A stretch of DNA of 64,000 bases. Source: Sphingomonas melonis (lineage in GTDB: Bacteria > Pseudomonadota > Alphaproteobacteria > Sphingomonadales > Sphingomonadaceae). Shown in pieces: positions 34,615 through 44,071 of this stretch. The notes below the pieces were generated by a model that saw only the letters and a program-made list of their open reading frames with translations, had not been told where the DNA came from and ran no database searches. Position 1 is the stretch's first letter. Each line of letters opens with the position of its first letter. A program made the translations under genes and the position numbers. The stretch lies in contig NZ_JACCBY010000001.1 in the NCBI RefSeq assembly GCF_013409985.1, forward strand, positions 62,001-126,000, in the 5' to 3' direction.

Positions 34615-35033
34615 CCCTCCCGGTGGTAGGGGTGCCCCGCGAGGATCGACGTCGCGCGGAACAGTTGCTCGGCCAGCATCGCCCGCGCCAGCATATGCGG
34701 CCAGGTCGCGCGGCCGAACGAGAGCAGCAGGTCCGCCTCGGCGCGCTCGGCATCGCCGAAGCCGTCCGCCGCGCCGATCATGAAGCGCACCTCGCGCGTG
34801 CCGGTGTCGCGCCAGCGCTCCAGCCGGCGGGCGAAGTCGAGCGATCCCAGCACCTCACCCTTCTCGTCGAGCAGCACGCGCACCGTCTGCGGCTCGAGCG
34901 CCGGCATCTTGCCGCCGGTGTCGGGCAGTTCGGTGACGCGCGTCGGCCAGACGATCCGCTTGAGGTAGCGCGTCACCAGCTCGGCCTCGGGCGAGCGCCC
35001 GATCCGTCCGCGCGCCACGACGTGGAGTAGGAT
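34611..35033 (-). CDS. rlmH: 23S rRNA (pseudouridine1915-N3)-methyltransferase
   Basis: A SPOUT methyltransferase of 140 residues with the knotted SAM site FMIGAADGFG and C-terminal ILAGHPYHREG. It methylates pseudouridine 1915 of 23S rRNA. No ATG, GTG or TTG precedes the first strand. Homologues begin MLLH..ARG, and here the aligned codon is ATC (35031-35033), with GAGG six bases upstream. The first canonical start, GTG 35016-35018, has no ribosome site and would delete that strand. I place the start at ATC, provisionally. Confidence 0.85.
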   Translation of the reverse strand: MLLHVVARGRIGRSPEAELVTRYLKRIVWPTRVTELPDTGGKMPALEPQTVRVLLDEKGEVLGSLDFARRLERWRDTGTREVRFMIGAADGFGDAERAEADLLLSFGRATWPHMLARAMLAEQLFRATSILAGHPYHREG

Positions 35034-35034
35034 G

Positions 35035-35448
35035 TCAGGCCTCGGGAGCGGGAACGGGCAGCGGCTTCAGCGACGACGACACGGTATCGCCGAACTGCCA
35101 CATCCGTTCCAGATTGTAGAAGGTGCGCACCTCCGGCCGGAACAGGTGGACGATGACGTCGTTCGCGTCGATCAGCACCCAATCCGCGGTCTGGAGGCCC
35201 TCGATCCGCACGCTCCGCTTGAATTCCGCCTTGATCTTCTCGGCGAGCTTGTTCGCCATCGAGGCGACCTGGCGCGTCGAACGGCCGCTGGCGATCACCA
35301 TATGATCGGCGATCGTCGATTTGCCGGCGAGCGGGATGGTGATCACTTCCTCGGCCTGGTCGTCTTCGAGGGACGCCATGATCAGCCGGTGCAGAGCCTC
35401 GACTTCGGCCGGATCGGCCGGACGCACGGCATGGGGGTTAGTCGCCAA
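35035..35448 (-). CDS. rsfS: ribosome silencing factor
   Basis: A 137-residue RsfS/Iojap-family protein with the core HMVIASGRSTRQVASMANKL, then GLQTADWVLIDANDVIVHLF and the FYNLERMW end. It binds uL14 on the large subunit and blocks subunit joining during starvation. The start is TTG 35448 with AGGAG five bases upstream; the frame continues upstream but without family similarity. It overlaps the nadD stop by 11 bp and is one base from the proposed rlmH start. Confidence 0.93.
   Translation of the reverse strand: MATNPHAVRPADPAEVEALHRLIMASLEDDQAEEVITIPLAGKSTIADHMVIASGRSTRQVASMANKLAEKIKAEFKRSVRIEGLQTADWVLIDANDVIVHLFRPEVRTFYNLERMWQFGDTVSSSLKPLPVPAPEA
35040..35043 (-). promoter_or_regulatory. 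ribosome binding site for a non-canonical rlmH start
   Basis: GAGG six bases upstream of ATC 35031-35033. It lies inside the last codons of rsfS. It decides between ATC and the distal GTG at 35018 as the rlmH start. Confidence 0.45.
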
Positions 35449-36058
35449 GGGGACTCCTGGGTTGCTGGGCCGGGTGGCGCCGGTGCCAGTCGGGATCGGC
35501 CGCACGGGCCGCGGTAGCGGAGGTAGGGTCGGGGCGGAAGCGCAACAGCACGAGTGCCGGCAATCTCCACATCGTCCAATGCTTCGCGTGACTTGCGGGC
35601 CGTTGGAAGCGCCGCAGCCAACCCATGGCGACGCTCGCCCGGGCCTGTCGCTCATACCCCGGACGGGCGATCACCGCAATCGGCATCGTGCGTGCGATCT
35701 CACGCCAGCCGCGCCAGCGATGGAATTGCGCCAGATTGTCCGCCCCCATCAGCCAGATGAACTGGCGATGCGGATAGCGGCGCTGCAATTTGCGCAGCGT
35801 GTCGACGGTATAGCGGGTGTGCAGCCGCGCCTCGATATCCGTCGCGCGGATCGGCGCGCGCCGCGCCTGCCGCTTCGCCGAGGCGAGCCGCATCGCCAGC
35901 GGCGCCATGTCGCTGACCCCGTCCTTCAGCGGGTTGCCCGGCGACACCAGCCACCAGGCCTCGTCGAGATCGAGCGCGCGGATCGCAGCGAGCGTGATCG
36001 CGCGATGCCCGCGATGCGCCGGGTTGAACGACCCGCCGAGAATGCCGGTGGGGGTCAA
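35438..36058 (-). CDS. nadD: nicotinate-nucleotide adenylyltransferase
   Basis: A 206-residue nucleotidyltransferase with the ATP motif [11 protein letters not shown] (8-18), LVSPGNPLK for substrate binding and a C-terminal DPTSATAAR loop in the place of the ISSTxIR signature. It makes nicotinate adenine dinucleotide in NAD synthesis. Start TTG at 36058 overlaps the toxin stop (TTGA) and has no clear ribosome site, so translation probably depends on ribosomes finishing the toxin gene. Confidence 0.93.
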   Translation of the reverse strand: MTPTGILGGSFNPAHRGHRAITLAAIRALDLDEAWWLVSPGNPLKDGVSDMAPLAMRLASAKRQARRAPIRATDIEARLHTRYTVDTLRKLQRRYPHRQFIWLMGADNLAQFHRWRGWREIARTMPIAVIARPGYERQARASVAMGWLRRFQRPASHAKHWTMWRLPALVLLRFRPDPTSATAARAADPDWHRRHPAQQPRSPLGD

Positions 36059-36339
36059 GGATCGGTACGCCAGTTCTCATGAGCATGCCGCATGCGCAGG
36101 ATTTGGACGCCGTCGTCCGTTATGCGATAAATCAAAAGATAGTCCGTGTGCTTGATCCGCCACTTGCGGGAAGGCCCGCCGAAAACGCTCCCCGCACATG
36201 GATAGTCCGCGAGGAACCGTGCCGCGGCGACCGCAGCCTTACCGATCCGATAGGCGTAATCCGGATTGATTCCCTGATAATAGTCATCCGCACGAACCAG
36301 ATCGGCCTTCGCGCGTCGCGTCCATGATGCCACCCTCAT
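36055..36339 (-). CDS. ParE/RelE-family toxin
   Basis: A 94-residue toxin of the RelE/ParE superfamily: [22 protein letters not shown], then [23 protein letters not shown] and [12 protein letters not shown] form the compact fold. Members inhibit gyrase (ParE) or cleave mRNA (RelE); the sequence looks closer to ParE. Its ATG overlaps the antitoxin stop (ATGA). It lies between proA and nadD, inside a housekeeping array. Confidence 0.9.
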   Translation of the reverse strand: MRVASWTRRAKADLVRADDYYQGINPDYAYRIGKAAVAAARFLADYPCAGSVFGGPSRKWRIKHTDYLLIYRITDDGVQILRMRHAHENWRTDP

Positions 36340-36590
36340 TCGGCAGCGGCGGACCGGTATCGCGCCTCGAACCACGCTTCCATATCGTCTTGGCCGATGA
36401 GTTCACCGCGATCCGCGGAATCGACACCTTCCTGCACGAACGCAGCGAGGTCCGTATCCATCCGCACCGCCGTAGCAAGTACATCGCGAATATAGTCGTC
36501 AACGGGCATGTGCCGCCATGCGGCAGCGGCGTACAACGCGGTTCGCAGCGACTCGTCCATATCGAGCGAGATGATCGGCCGCTGGTCCAT
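36336..36590 (-). CDS. ParD/CopG-like antitoxin
   Basis: An 84-residue antitoxin. The N-terminal half ([19 protein letters not shown]) resembles a ribbon-helix-helix DNA-binding domain; the acidic C-terminal half ([20 protein letters not shown]) is typical of ParD tails that wrap the toxin. It is first in the pair and overlaps the toxin start by 4 bp. It starts 31 bp after proA; no separate promoter is obvious in that gap. Confidence 0.85.
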   Translation of the reverse strand: MDQRPIISLDMDESLRTALYAAAAWRHMPVDDYIRDVLATAVRMDTDLAAFVQEGVDSADRGELIGQDDMEAWFEARYRSAAAE

Positions 36591-36621
36591 GATCCCAAGC
36601 TATGCCCTGTGGGCGGTGAGA

Positions 36622-37899
36622 TCAACCGCGCACCTGCCCCGTCCCCCGCCCGATCCATTTGTACGTCGTCAGCCCCTCCAGCGCGACCGGCCCGCGGGCA
36701 TGGAGGCGGCCGGTGGCGATGCCGATCTCGGCGCCCAGCCCGAACTCGCCGCCATCGGCGAATTGCGTCGACGCGTTCCACAGCACGATCGCGCTGTCCA
36801 CGCCGGCGAGGAAACGCTCGGCGATGCCCTCGTCCGCCGCGACGATCGCGTCGGTATGGTGCGAGCCATAGCGCGCGATATGCGCCATCGCGCCGTCCAC
36901 GCCGTCGACCAGCGCGACCGAGGCGATCGCGTCGAGATATTCGGTGTCCCAGTCCGCCGCATCGGCCCGCGCGATCCCCGGCACCAGCGCGACGATCCGG
37001 TCGTCGCCGCGTATTTCGCATCCCGCGTCGCGCAGCGCTTCGACCAGGGCGGCGGCGTCGGCGAAGTCGCGATCGATCAGCAGCGTCTCCATCGATCCGC
37101 AGATGCCGGTGCGGCGCAGCTTGGCGTTGACGACGATCTCCCGCGCCATCGCGGGATCGGCGGAGCCGTCGACATAGACGTGGTTGATGCCGTCGAGATG
37201 CGCCAGCACCGGCACCCGCGCCTCCGCCTGGACGCGCGCGACGAGGCTCTTGCCGCCGCGCGGCACGACGAGGTCGATGACGCCGTCCGCGGCGAGCATC
37301 GCGCCGACCGCGGCGCGATCGGTGGTCGGCACCAGCTGCACCGCGTCCGCCGGCAGTCCGGCGGCGGCGAAGCCCGCCGCGAGCGCCGCGTGGATCGCGC
37401 GGTTGCTGTGCACCGCCTCGGACCCGCCGCGCAGGATCGCGGCATTGCCCGCCATCACGCAGAGCGCCGCGGCGTCGGCGGTCACGTTGGGACGCGATTC
37501 GTAGATGATCCCGATCACCCCGATCGGCACGCGGACGCGGCTGAGCTGCAGGCCATTGGGCCGTTCGCTGCGATCGATCACCTGCCCGACGGGATCGGCG
37601 AGCCCCGCCACCGCCTCGACCCCCGCCGCCATCGCGGCGATGCGGCCGGAATCGAGCCTGAGCCGGTCGAGCAGCGCCGCCGACAGGCCGCGGCCCTCGC
37701 CCGCCGCCATGTCGCGCGCGTTGGCGGCGTGGATCGTCGCCTCCGCATCGCGCAGCGCCGCGGCGGCGGCGCGCAGCCCGGCGGCCTTGGCGGCGGTCGG
37801 CAGCCCGGCCAGCGTCGCTGCGGCGATGCGCGCGCGCCGTCCCATCTCGGCGATCAATTCGGTCGGATTCTCTGTGTCGGCCATAAGGTTCGTTACCAC
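36622..37899 (-). CDS. proA: glutamate-5-semialdehyde dehydrogenase (gamma-glutamyl phosphate reductase)
   Basis: A 425-residue aldehyde-dehydrogenase-fold enzyme of proline synthesis. Family blocks include [40 protein letters not shown] text and the catalytic Cys in [13 protein letters not shown]. It reduces gamma-glutamyl phosphate with NADPH. GTG 37899 is favoured by GAGGG six bases upstream; ATG 37884 is the alternative. ProB is not in the window. It heads the leftward array and diverges from the DUF3667 gene across 46 bp. Confidence 0.95.
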   Translation of the reverse strand: MVTNLMADTENPTELIAEMGRRARIAAATLAGLPTAAKAAGLRAAAAALRDAEATIHAANARDMAAGEGRGLSAALLDRLRLDSGRIAAMAAGVEAVAGLADPVGQVIDRSERPNGLQLSRVRVPIGVIGIIYESRPNVTADAAALCVMAGNAAILRGGSEAVHSNRAIHAALAAGFAAAGLPADAVQLVPTTDRAAVGAMLAADGVIDLVVPRGGKSLVARVQAEARVPVLAHLDGINHVYVDGSADPAMAREIVVNAKLRRTGICGSMETLLIDRDFADAAALVEALRDAGCEIRGDDRIVALVPGIARADAADWDTEYLDAIASVALVDGVDGAMAHIARYGSHHTDAIVAADEGIAERFLAGVDSAIVLWNASTQFADGGEFGLGAEIGIATGRLHARGPVALEGLTTYKWIGRGTGQVRG

Positions 37900-37945
37900 G
37901 ATCTGCCCTCTCGCGCCATGATCGCACTCTTGCTACGTCCATGAC

Positions 37946-39016
37946 ATGTCGGGGGATATCACAGCAGCAGCGACGCTCATCACCGGTGCGCGCGGCGCGC
38001 CGGCATCGGCGGCGCAGGCCGGGGGCGGCGATCATGGCACGGCGGAAGAGCTCTGCCTCAATTGCGGGACACGGCTGATCGGCGCGCATTGCCATGCCTG
38101 CGGGCAGAGCGGCCATGTCCACCGCAGCGTCGGCGCGATCGGTCACGAGATCGCGCACGGCGTGTTCCATTTCGAAGGCAAGATCTGGCGGACGCTGCCG
38201 ATGCTGCTGTGGCGGCCGGGCGACCTGACCCGCCGCTACGTCGCCGGCGAGCGCGCGCGCTTCGTTTCGCCGCTGGCGCTGTTCCTGTTCACCGTCTTCC
38301 TGATGTTCGCGACGATCAGCGCGATCGGCGGCGACATCGCCGAACTGGTCACGCCGGAGCGGATGAACGGCGACATCATGGGCCTCGCCCGCGGTGCCGA
38401 ACAGGCGCAGCAGGAACTGGTCGCCGCGCAGGCCCGCCGCGCCAAACTGGTCGCTGCCGGCCGGCCGACGCAGAAGATCGACCAGGAGATCGCCTCGCTG
38501 CGCACCGCGGTGTCCGCGCTGCGCCGGGTCAAGGGCGGCGCGGCGGCGGATACGCCGTTCACCCTCGCCAATACCGAGACGGGCTGGCCGAGCCTCGATC
38601 ATGGCCTGCAGAAGGCGAACAGGAACCCCGGCCTCGCGCTCTACAAGCTGCAATCGAGCGCCTACAAATACAGCTGGCTGCTGATCCCGATCTCGACGCC
38701 GTTCGTCGCGCTCTTGTTCCTGTGGCGGCGGCGCTTCGGCCTGTACGACCACGCGATCTTCGTCACCTATAGCCTCGCCTTCATGATGCTGATGGTGATC
38801 GCGCTGATGCTGCTCGGCGTCGCCGGCCTGAGCAGCGACTGGATCGTGCTGGCGGTGATCGCGCTGCCGCCGCTCCACATGTACCGCCAGTTGCGCGGCG
38901 CCTATCGGCTGCGCAAGCGATCCGCGCTGTGGCGGACGGCGGTGCTGCTGATCTTCGCCTGGGCGGCGCTGCTCACCTTCGTCACGCTGCTGCTGATGCA
39001 CGGACTGACCGACTGA
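37946..39016 (+). CDS. DUF3667 membrane protein
   Basis: A 356-residue protein. A zinc-ribbon-like motif near 37-53 (CLNCGTRL then CHACGQ) precedes a conserved amphipathic block (LPMLLWRPGDLTRRYVAGERARFVSPLA, about 84-111) and one membrane helix. A helical coiled segment (150-200) and three or four C-terminal membrane helices follow. This matches the DUF3667 family, whose function is unknown. It stands alone, divergent from proA. Confidence 0.82.
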   Translation: MSGDITAAATLITGARGAPASAAQAGGGDHGTAEELCLNCGTRLIGAHCHACGQSGHVHRSVGAIGHEIAHGVFHFEGKIWRTLPMLLWRPGDLTRRYVAGERARFVSPLALFLFTVFLMFATISAIGGDIAELVTPERMNGDIMGLARGAEQAQQELVAAQARRAKLVAAGRPTQKIDQEIASLRTAVSALRRVKGGAAADTPFTLANTETGWPSLDHGLQKANRNPGLALYKLQSSAYKYSWLLIPISTPFVALLFLWRRRFGLYDHAIFVTYSLAFMMLMVIALMLLGVAGLSSDWIVLAVIALPPLHMYRQLRGAYRLRKRSALWRTAVLLIFAWAALLTFVTLLLMHGLTD

Positions 39017-39032
39017 CGCGGGCTGCCGTTTA

Positions 39033-39050
39033 TCCCGAGCCTGTCGAAGG
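39033..39050. repeat. half copy of the GAGCCTGTCGAAG repeat
   Basis: CCCGAGCCTGTCGAAGGA is one arm of the hairpin family seen complete at 19700-19766 and 48300-48365. No matching second arm follows, so it is a truncated copy, 17 bp after the DUF3667 stop. Confidence 0.6.
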
Positions 39051-39109
39051 ATCTGCTGCCCTCGCCACGCCCGGCACGAACGCCGGTGCCGGGACGGGCG
39101 CCTGGGCAG

Positions 39110-39320
39110 GATCGATATTCACCGGTGGACTATGACACTTCCTCCCGCCTGAGGAAGGGCTATCGCATATGGCCGCGGCGATGAGGCTCGACCGGCTTCC
39201 CCCTCGTATCCGTCACCCCGGACGTGTTGCGGGGTCCACCGGGCCACAAGAGAACGGCGGCTCATCAAGCCTTCTTCCTCGCCGCAGAGTGGACCCCGGA
39301 ACACGTCCGGGGTGACGGAG
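39110..39320. repeat. long palindromic repeat unit, copy A
   Basis: About 210 bp. It starts near GATCGATATTCA, runs through CTCCCGCC...GGGCTATCGCATATGGC and ends in a 30-bp inverted repeat (39210-39239 and 39289-39318, one mismatch) around a 49-bp loop. The arms contain CACCCCGGACGTGTT. Copies B (39332) and C (63581) share arms, loop and left flank. No open frame spans it. With copy B it fills most of the 611-bp gap between the DUF3667 and acyl-CoA synthetase genes. Confidence 0.88.
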
Positions 39321-39331
39321 GGGGGTAGGTC

Positions 39332-39627
39332 AGATCGACATTCAGCCCAATTCCTCCCCGCCGAGAGGGCGGGCTATCGCATATGGCTTCGCTGATGAGG
39401 TTCCACCGGCCTCCTCCTCGTATCCGTCACCCCGGACGTGTTGCGGGGTCCACTGGGCCACAAGAGAACGGCGTCCCATCAAGCCTTTCTCCTCGCCGCA
39501 GAGTGGACCCCGGAACAAGTCCGGGGTGACGGGGAATTAGAAGGCCGCGGACCCAACGAACGTCCACATGCAACAGCCCTGACCTGCCGGGGTAGGCGTT
39601 TTCTCCCTCGCGTGAAGTCGATCCGGC
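39332..39627. repeat. long palindromic repeat unit, copy B
   Basis: A second unit directly after copy A, beginning AGATCGACATTCAG. The arms are 39424-39453 and 39503-39532 and the loop is nearly identical to copy A. Beyond the right arm a tail (about 39540-39625, including GAACGTCCACA and CTGCCGGGG.AGGCGTT) also matches copy C at 63795-63850, so the full unit is nearer 300 bp. It runs to the acyl-CoA synthetase stop. Confidence 0.88.
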
Positions 39628-41313
39628 TTAGGCCGCCACCAGCGCGCGATAGGTCGCCCGCAACGCGACCTTGTCGATCTTCTCCGTGCCCAGTCGCGGC
39701 AGCGGCGCGTCGGCGATCCAGATGCGCGTCGGCACCTTGAAGGCGGCGATATGGTCGGCGAGGAAAGCCTGTAGCGCCGCTTCGGTCAGCGTCTCGCCGT
39801 CGCGTGGCTGGACGACCGCGCCGGGCACCTCGTCGAAACGCGCGTCGGACAGGCCGAACACCGCCGCCTCCGCAACCGCGGGATGCGTGTACAGCGCCGC
39901 TTCGACCTCCTGGCACGAGATGTTCTCGCCGCCGCGTATGATGATGTCCTTCTTGCGGTCGACGATGAACAGATAGCCGTCCTCGTCGAGATAGCCGATG
40001 TCGCCGGTGCGGAAATAGCCGTCGGCGGTCATGCATGCCGCGGTCGCGTCGGGCCGGTTCCAATAGCCGAGGAAGTTGCAGATCGACCGGATCGCCACCT
40101 CGCCGCGCGCGCCCTGCGCCACGGGCGCGCCGGCATCGTCGAGGATCGCGAGATCGACCAGCGGCGGCGAGGCGCGGCCGGCGCTGTTCGGCTTGGCGAG
40201 ATAGTTGGTGCGCCAATTGCCGGTGCCGACCGCATTGGTCTCGGTCAGCCCGTAACCGATCAGCGGGGCGCCGCCGCCCATCTCGGCATCGATGCGGCGG
40301 ACGTGCTCGACCGGTCGCGGCGCGCCGCCGGCAGCAAAGTCGGTAACGGTCGACAGGTCGTAGCGCGCGCGATCGGGATGGGTCAGGATCTCGAAGCTCA
40401 TCAGCGGCACGCCGACGAAATAGCTGATCCGCTCCTGCGCGATCAGCCGCATCGCCTCGCCGGCGTCCCATTTGGGCATCAGCACCAGCTTGCGCCCCAT
40501 CGCGAAGCTTTGCAGCAGCACCGGCACTTCGGCGGTGACGTGGAACAGCGGCAGCGTCAGCAGGGTCGAGGGCTGTTCGGTCGGCGCCTTGCCGTCCTGC
40601 GCGGCGATGCCCAGCATCGTCAGCGCCTGCGCGAGATAGTTGAAGACCCCCTGGATGACGGCGCGATGGTCGCACAGCGCGCCCTTCGACTGGCCGGTCG
40701 AGCCCGAGGTGAACAGGATCGTCGCATGATCCTCCGCGCCCACCGCGGGCAGCGGCATGTCGGGCTGGCCCGCCGCGGTGACCGGGCCGAGCGCCTGCGC
40801 CAGCGGCAGCGTGTCGTCGATCGTCACCACCGGCGCGGTGACGCCGGCGAGTCGCTTCGCGCGCGGCGCATCGGCGAAGACCAGCGCGCAGTCGACCTCC
40901 TGGATCGCCCCGGCCAGCTCCTCCGCCTGCCACCAGCCGTTGAGCAGGGTCGCGACGCCGCCCGCCATCACCACGCCCATGTAGAGCACGATCCACGACG
41001 GCGAGTTGCGCATCGCGATGCCGACGCGGTCGCCCCGCGCGATGCCGTGAGCGGCGATCAGCGCCCGCGCGACCCCGGTCGCGACGCCATGAACCTGCGC
41101 GAAGGTCAGTCGCTCGTCGCCCGAGACGAGGAAGGTCTTGTCGGCATGTTCCTGACAATAATGGGCAAAATACAGGGGGAGCGAGGGCGGCGCGGCGGTG
41201 ATGATCGGATAGTCGCGGCCGTCGCGCTGTACCGTGCCGAGCGGCAGCATGCCGCCGGGGGCGGTCAGCGCCGCCATGGTCGCGTCCATGCGCACGTCGA
41301 GCGTCGTCCTCAT
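39628..41313 (-). CDS. AMP-dependent acyl-CoA synthetase
   Basis: A 561-residue ANL-superfamily adenylate-forming enzyme. Motifs in order: P-loop [15 protein letters not shown]5 [10 protein letters not shown]8 hinge [19 protein letters not shown] followed by [13 protein letters not shown], and the C-terminal catalytic Lys in LGTEKIDK. It activates a carboxylic acid, probably a fatty or aromatic acid, to its CoA thioester in the cytosol. The substrate cannot be fixed from sequence. It diverges closely from lgt. Confidence 0.9.
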   Translation of the reverse strand: MRTTLDVRMDATMAALTAPGGMLPLGTVQRDGRDYPIITAAPPSLPLYFAHYCQEHADKTFLVSGDERLTFAQVHGVATGVARALIAAHGIARGDRVGIAMRNSPSWIVLYMGVVMAGGVATLLNGWWQAEELAGAIQEVDCALVFADAPRAKRLAGVTAPVVTIDDTLPLAQALGPVTAAGQPDMPLPAVGAEDHATILFTSGSTGQSKGALCDHRAVIQGVFNYLAQALTMLGIAAQDGKAPTEQPSTLLTLPLFHVTAEVPVLLQSFAMGRKLVLMPKWDAGEAMRLIAQERISYFVGVPLMSFEILTHPDRARYDLSTVTDFAAGGAPRPVEHVRRIDAEMGGGAPLIGYGLTETNAVGTGNWRTNYLAKPNSAGRASPPLVDLAILDDAGAPVAQGARGEVAIRSICNFLGYWNRPDATAACMTADGYFRTGDIGYLDEDGYLFIVDRKKDIIIRGGENISCQEVEAALYTHPAVAEAAVFGLSDARFDEVPGAVVQPRDGETLTEAALQAFLADHIAAFKVPTRIWIADAPLPRLGTEKIDKVALRATYRALVAA

Positions 41314-41378
41314 ATCTCTCTCCGCTTGGTCTTGTGCCTTTGGCCCACTATGCAGACGGCAAACCCTGGGGGAAAGCC

Positions 41379-42287
41379 TTGATCCTGCCGTTGCTCGCCG
41401 CTGCCGCCCCCACCGCCGTCTCGGCGGGCGGCGGCCACATCCGTTTCGCCGATCTGGGGCTCCACCCCGACATCTTCTCGATCGGCTTCTTCACTTTGCG
41501 CTGGTACAGCCTGGCCTATATCGCCGGCATTCTCGTCGGTTGGTGGTATCTGCTCAAGCTGCTCGCCCAGCCCGGCGCGCCGATGGCGCGGCGCCATGCC
41601 GACGATCTCGTCTTCTACGCGACGCTCGGCATCATCCTCGGCGGTCGAATCGGCTATGTGCTGTTCTACGCGCCCGAGATGCTGCTCCACCCGATCCGCA
41701 TCCTGCGGCTGTGGGACGGCGGCATGAGCTTCCACGGCGGCGTGATCGGCACGTCGATCGGGATCATCCTCTTCGCGCGCAAGCACAAGCTCGATTGGCT
41801 GCGGGTCCACGATTACATCGCCTGCGTCGTGCCGTTCGGGCTGTTCTTCGGCCGGCTCGCCAATTTCGTGAACGGCGAATTGTGGGGCAAGCCCGCCGAC
41901 GTGCCCTGGGCGATCGTGTTCGAGCGCACCGTGCCGTTCGACGTGCCCGAGCCGGCGCGTCACCCGAGCCAGCTCTACGAAGCGGGCCTCGAGGGGATCG
42001 TGCTGTTCGCCATCCTGTGGTTCGCCTTCTGGCGGACCAAGGCGCGCTACCAGCCGGGCAGGCTCGTCGGCCTGTTCGTGCTCGGCTATGGCATCGCGCG
42101 GTTCATCGTCGAATTCTTCCGCGAACCCGATGCGCAGTTCCGCGGCTCGTTCATCGAGGCGACCGGCATCCATATGGGCCAGTGGCTGTGCGTGCCAATG
42201 ATCGTCGGCGGCCTGTACCTGGTGTTGACCGCACCGGAGCGCCGCACACGGGTGGAGCCGATCGCGGGGACGGAGAGCGTGGCGTAG
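41379..42287 (+). CDS. lgt: prolipoprotein diacylglyceryl transferase
   Basis: An inner-membrane enzyme of about 302 residues that transfers diacylglyceryl from phosphatidylglycerol to the lipobox Cys of lipoproteins. Family blocks are [15 protein letters not shown] ([18 protein letters not shown]), [23 protein letters not shown] and the essential [13 protein letters not shown]. The start is uncertain: TTG 41379 has GGGGGA upstream, while GTG 41334 would give 317 residues without a visible ribosome site. It would serve the lipoproteins encoded at 18842 and 51065. Confidence 0.93.
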   Translation: MILPLLAAAAPTAVSAGGGHIRFADLGLHPDIFSIGFFTLRWYSLAYIAGILVGWWYLLKLLAQPGAPMARRHADDLVFYATLGIILGGRIGYVLFYAPEMLLHPIRILRLWDGGMSFHGGVIGTSIGIILFARKHKLDWLRVHDYIACVVPFGLFFGRLANFVNGELWGKPADVPWAIVFERTVPFDVPEPARHPSQLYEAGLEGIVLFAILWFAFWRTKARYQPGRLVGLFVLGYGIARFIVEFFREPDAQFRGSFIEATGIHMGQWLCVPMIVGGLYLVLTAPERRTRVEPIAGTESVA

Positions 42288-42326
42288 GGGCTTCGCCTTT
42301 CGTTTGTTCGCCGTTTCCCCCTTACG

Positions 42327-42429
42327 CGTCATTCGGCGAACGCCGGAACCCATGGATACGATGTGACCCGCGACGGCGCGCGCTATCAGCCGCCCGCGAC
42401 CATGGGTCCCGGCGTTCGCCGGGATGACG
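42327..42429. repeat. inverted repeat, GGCGAACGCCGG family, copy 1
   Basis: Arms of 29-30 bp (42327-42355 and 42400-42429) face each other across 44 bp. Each contains GGCGAACGCCGG and ends in CCATGG. Translated, this family produces the VIPANAGTHG-like peptides seen in spurious ORFs. It fills the gap between lgt and the methyltransferase gene. A second copy is at 44858. Confidence 0.85.
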
Positions 42430-42497
42430 ATGGGTTGGGAGGTTGGGACCGCCCCTAAGCCCTTGCGCCGCCCCCTCCGCGCCGTCATCTCGGCGGC

Positions 42498-43565
42498 GTG
42501 ACCGACACCCCCACCGCCCCCCTTCCCGATCGCCTCGCGCGCGCCATCACCCTCGCCGGACCGATGCCGGTGTCGCAGTTCATGGCCGCCGCCAACGCGC
42601 ATTATTACGCGACGCGCGATCCGTTCGGCGCGCGCGGCGATTTCGTCACCGCGCCCGAGATCAGCCAGATGTTCGGCGAATTGATCGGCCTGTGGTGCGC
42701 CGATCTGTGGGACCGCGCGGGCCGGCCGGACGTCGCCTGGGTCGAGCTCGGCCCCGGCCGCGGTACGCTCGCCGCCGACGCGCTGCGCGCGATGGCCAAG
42801 GCGGGGCTCACCCCGCCGGTGCATTTCGTCGAGACCAGCCCGCTGCTGCGCGCCGCCCAGGCCGAGCGGGTGCCCGGCGCCACCTGGCACGACGGCACCG
42901 ACACGCTGCCGACCGACATCGCACTGATCGTCGTCGCCAACGAATTCTTCGACGCGCTGCCAATCCGCCAGCTCGTCCGCCGCAGCGCTACTGACCAAGG
43001 CGGCGGCTGGCACGAGCGGCTTGTCGCCTGCCAGGATACGTTGTTCCTGCCGATCGCGGGCAAGCCGGTGCCGATCGAGGTGCTGCCCGAGCCGCTGCGT
43101 GACGCGCCCGCCGGATCGGTGCTGGAGATTTCGCCGGCCAGCGTCGCGGTAATGCAGGCGCTGGGGCAGCGCATCGCCGCGCAGGGTGGCGCGATGCTGA
43201 CGATCGATTACGGCTATGAAGGGCCGGCGCTCGGCGAGACGTTGCAGGCGGTGCGCGGCCACGGCTTCGCCAATCCGTTCGAGACGCCGGGCGACAACGA
43301 TCTGTCCGCACACGTCGATTTCACCACGCTTGCCGCGGCGGCGCAGGCGGCGGGGGCCGTCGCCTGGGGGCCGGTGACGCAACGCGACCTGCTCGGCGGG
43401 CTGGGGATCGACGGCCGCGCCACCGCGCTGGCACGCCATACGCCCGAGCGGACCGAGGCGATCCTCGCCGACCGCGCACGATTGATGGGAGACATGGGTA
43501 TGCTGTTCAAAGCTCTGGCGGTGACGCACCGGGACTGGCCGACGCCGGCGGCATTCGGCGCATGA
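42498..43565 (+). CDS. SAM-dependent methyltransferase, MidA/NDUFAF7 family
   Basis: A 355-residue class I methyltransferase with N-terminal YYATRDPFGARGDFVTAPE and SQMFGELIG blocks and SAM motif VELGPGRGTLAAD, diagnostic of the MidA/NDUFAF7 family. The mitochondrial member methylates an arginine of complex I subunit NDUFS2; bacterial substrates are largely untested. GTG start at 42498. Its stop overlaps the next gene (ATGA), heading a three-gene operon with the GNAT and PgeF genes. Confidence 0.9.
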   Translation: MTDTPTAPLPDRLARAITLAGPMPVSQFMAAANAHYYATRDPFGARGDFVTAPEISQMFGELIGLWCADLWDRAGRPDVAWVELGPGRGTLAADALRAMAKAGLTPPVHFVETSPLLRAAQAERVPGATWHDGTDTLPTDIALIVVANEFFDALPIRQLVRRSATDQGGGWHERLVACQDTLFLPIAGKPVPIEVLPEPLRDAPAGSVLEISPASVAVMQALGQRIAAQGGAMLTIDYGYEGPALGETLQAVRGHGFANPFETPGDNDLSAHVDFTTLAAAAQAAGAVAWGPVTQRDLLGGLGIDGRATALARHTPERTEAILADRARLMGDMGMLFKALAVTHRDWPTPAAFGA

Positions 43566-44071
43566 CCGCGACGCTGCGCACCCCGACGGTTGCCGATGCC
43601 GACGCGATCGCGGGCGTGATGGCGGATTGTTTCACCGCGACCTTCGGCCACCTCTACGATCCCGCCGATCTGGCGGAGTTCCTCGATTCGCTGACGCTGG
43701 AGAGCTGGCGCGAGGAACTGGCCGATCCGGCCTTCGCCTTCCTGCTCGCCGAGGACGACGGCGTGGCGGTCGGCTTCGCCAAGCTGGGGCCGCACGCGCT
43801 GCCGGTCGAGCCGGCGGGGTCATCGATCGAGTTGCGTCAATTGTACCTGCGCGAATCGCAGCATGGCAGCGGCCTGGCGGCCCGGATGATGGACTGGGTG
43901 ATCGCCACCGCACGCGCCCGCAGGGCGGACGAGCTTTTCCTGTCGGTCTATGTCGACAACCATCGCGCGCGGCGCTTCTACGAACGCTATGGCTTCGAGG
44001 AGATCGGCGTCTACACCTTCATGGTCGGCAACCATGCCGACGAGGATCATCTGATGCGGCTGGCGCTGTGA
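43562..44071 (+). CDS. GNAT-family N-acetyltransferase
   Basis: A 169-residue GNAT protein. The acetyl-CoA-binding region is IELRQLYLRESQHGSGLAARMM, a Q/RxxGxG/A-type loop, and the C-terminal VDNHRARRFYERYGFEEIG is the typical end. The N-terminal VMADCFTATFGHLYDPADLA resembles acetyltransferases acting on small molecules or peptides. The substrate is unknown. It overlaps both neighbours by 4 bp. Confidence 0.9.
   Translation: MTATLRTPTVADADAIAGVMADCFTATFGHLYDPADLAEFLDSLTLESWREELADPAFAFLLAEDDGVAVGFAKLGPHALPVEPAGSSIELRQLYLRESQHGSGLAARMMDWVIATARARRADELFLSVYVDNHRARRFYERYGFEEIGVYTFMVGNHADEDHLMRLAL

Noticed and set aside
36284..39001. 905-codon minus-strand frame
   Set aside because: It runs antisense to the DUF3667 gene and out of frame with proA; both have clear family motifs, and the long frame has none.
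41310..43529. 739-codon minus-strand frame
   Set aside because: It lies antisense to lgt and the MidA-family gene; part of it is translation of the 42327-42429 repeat.
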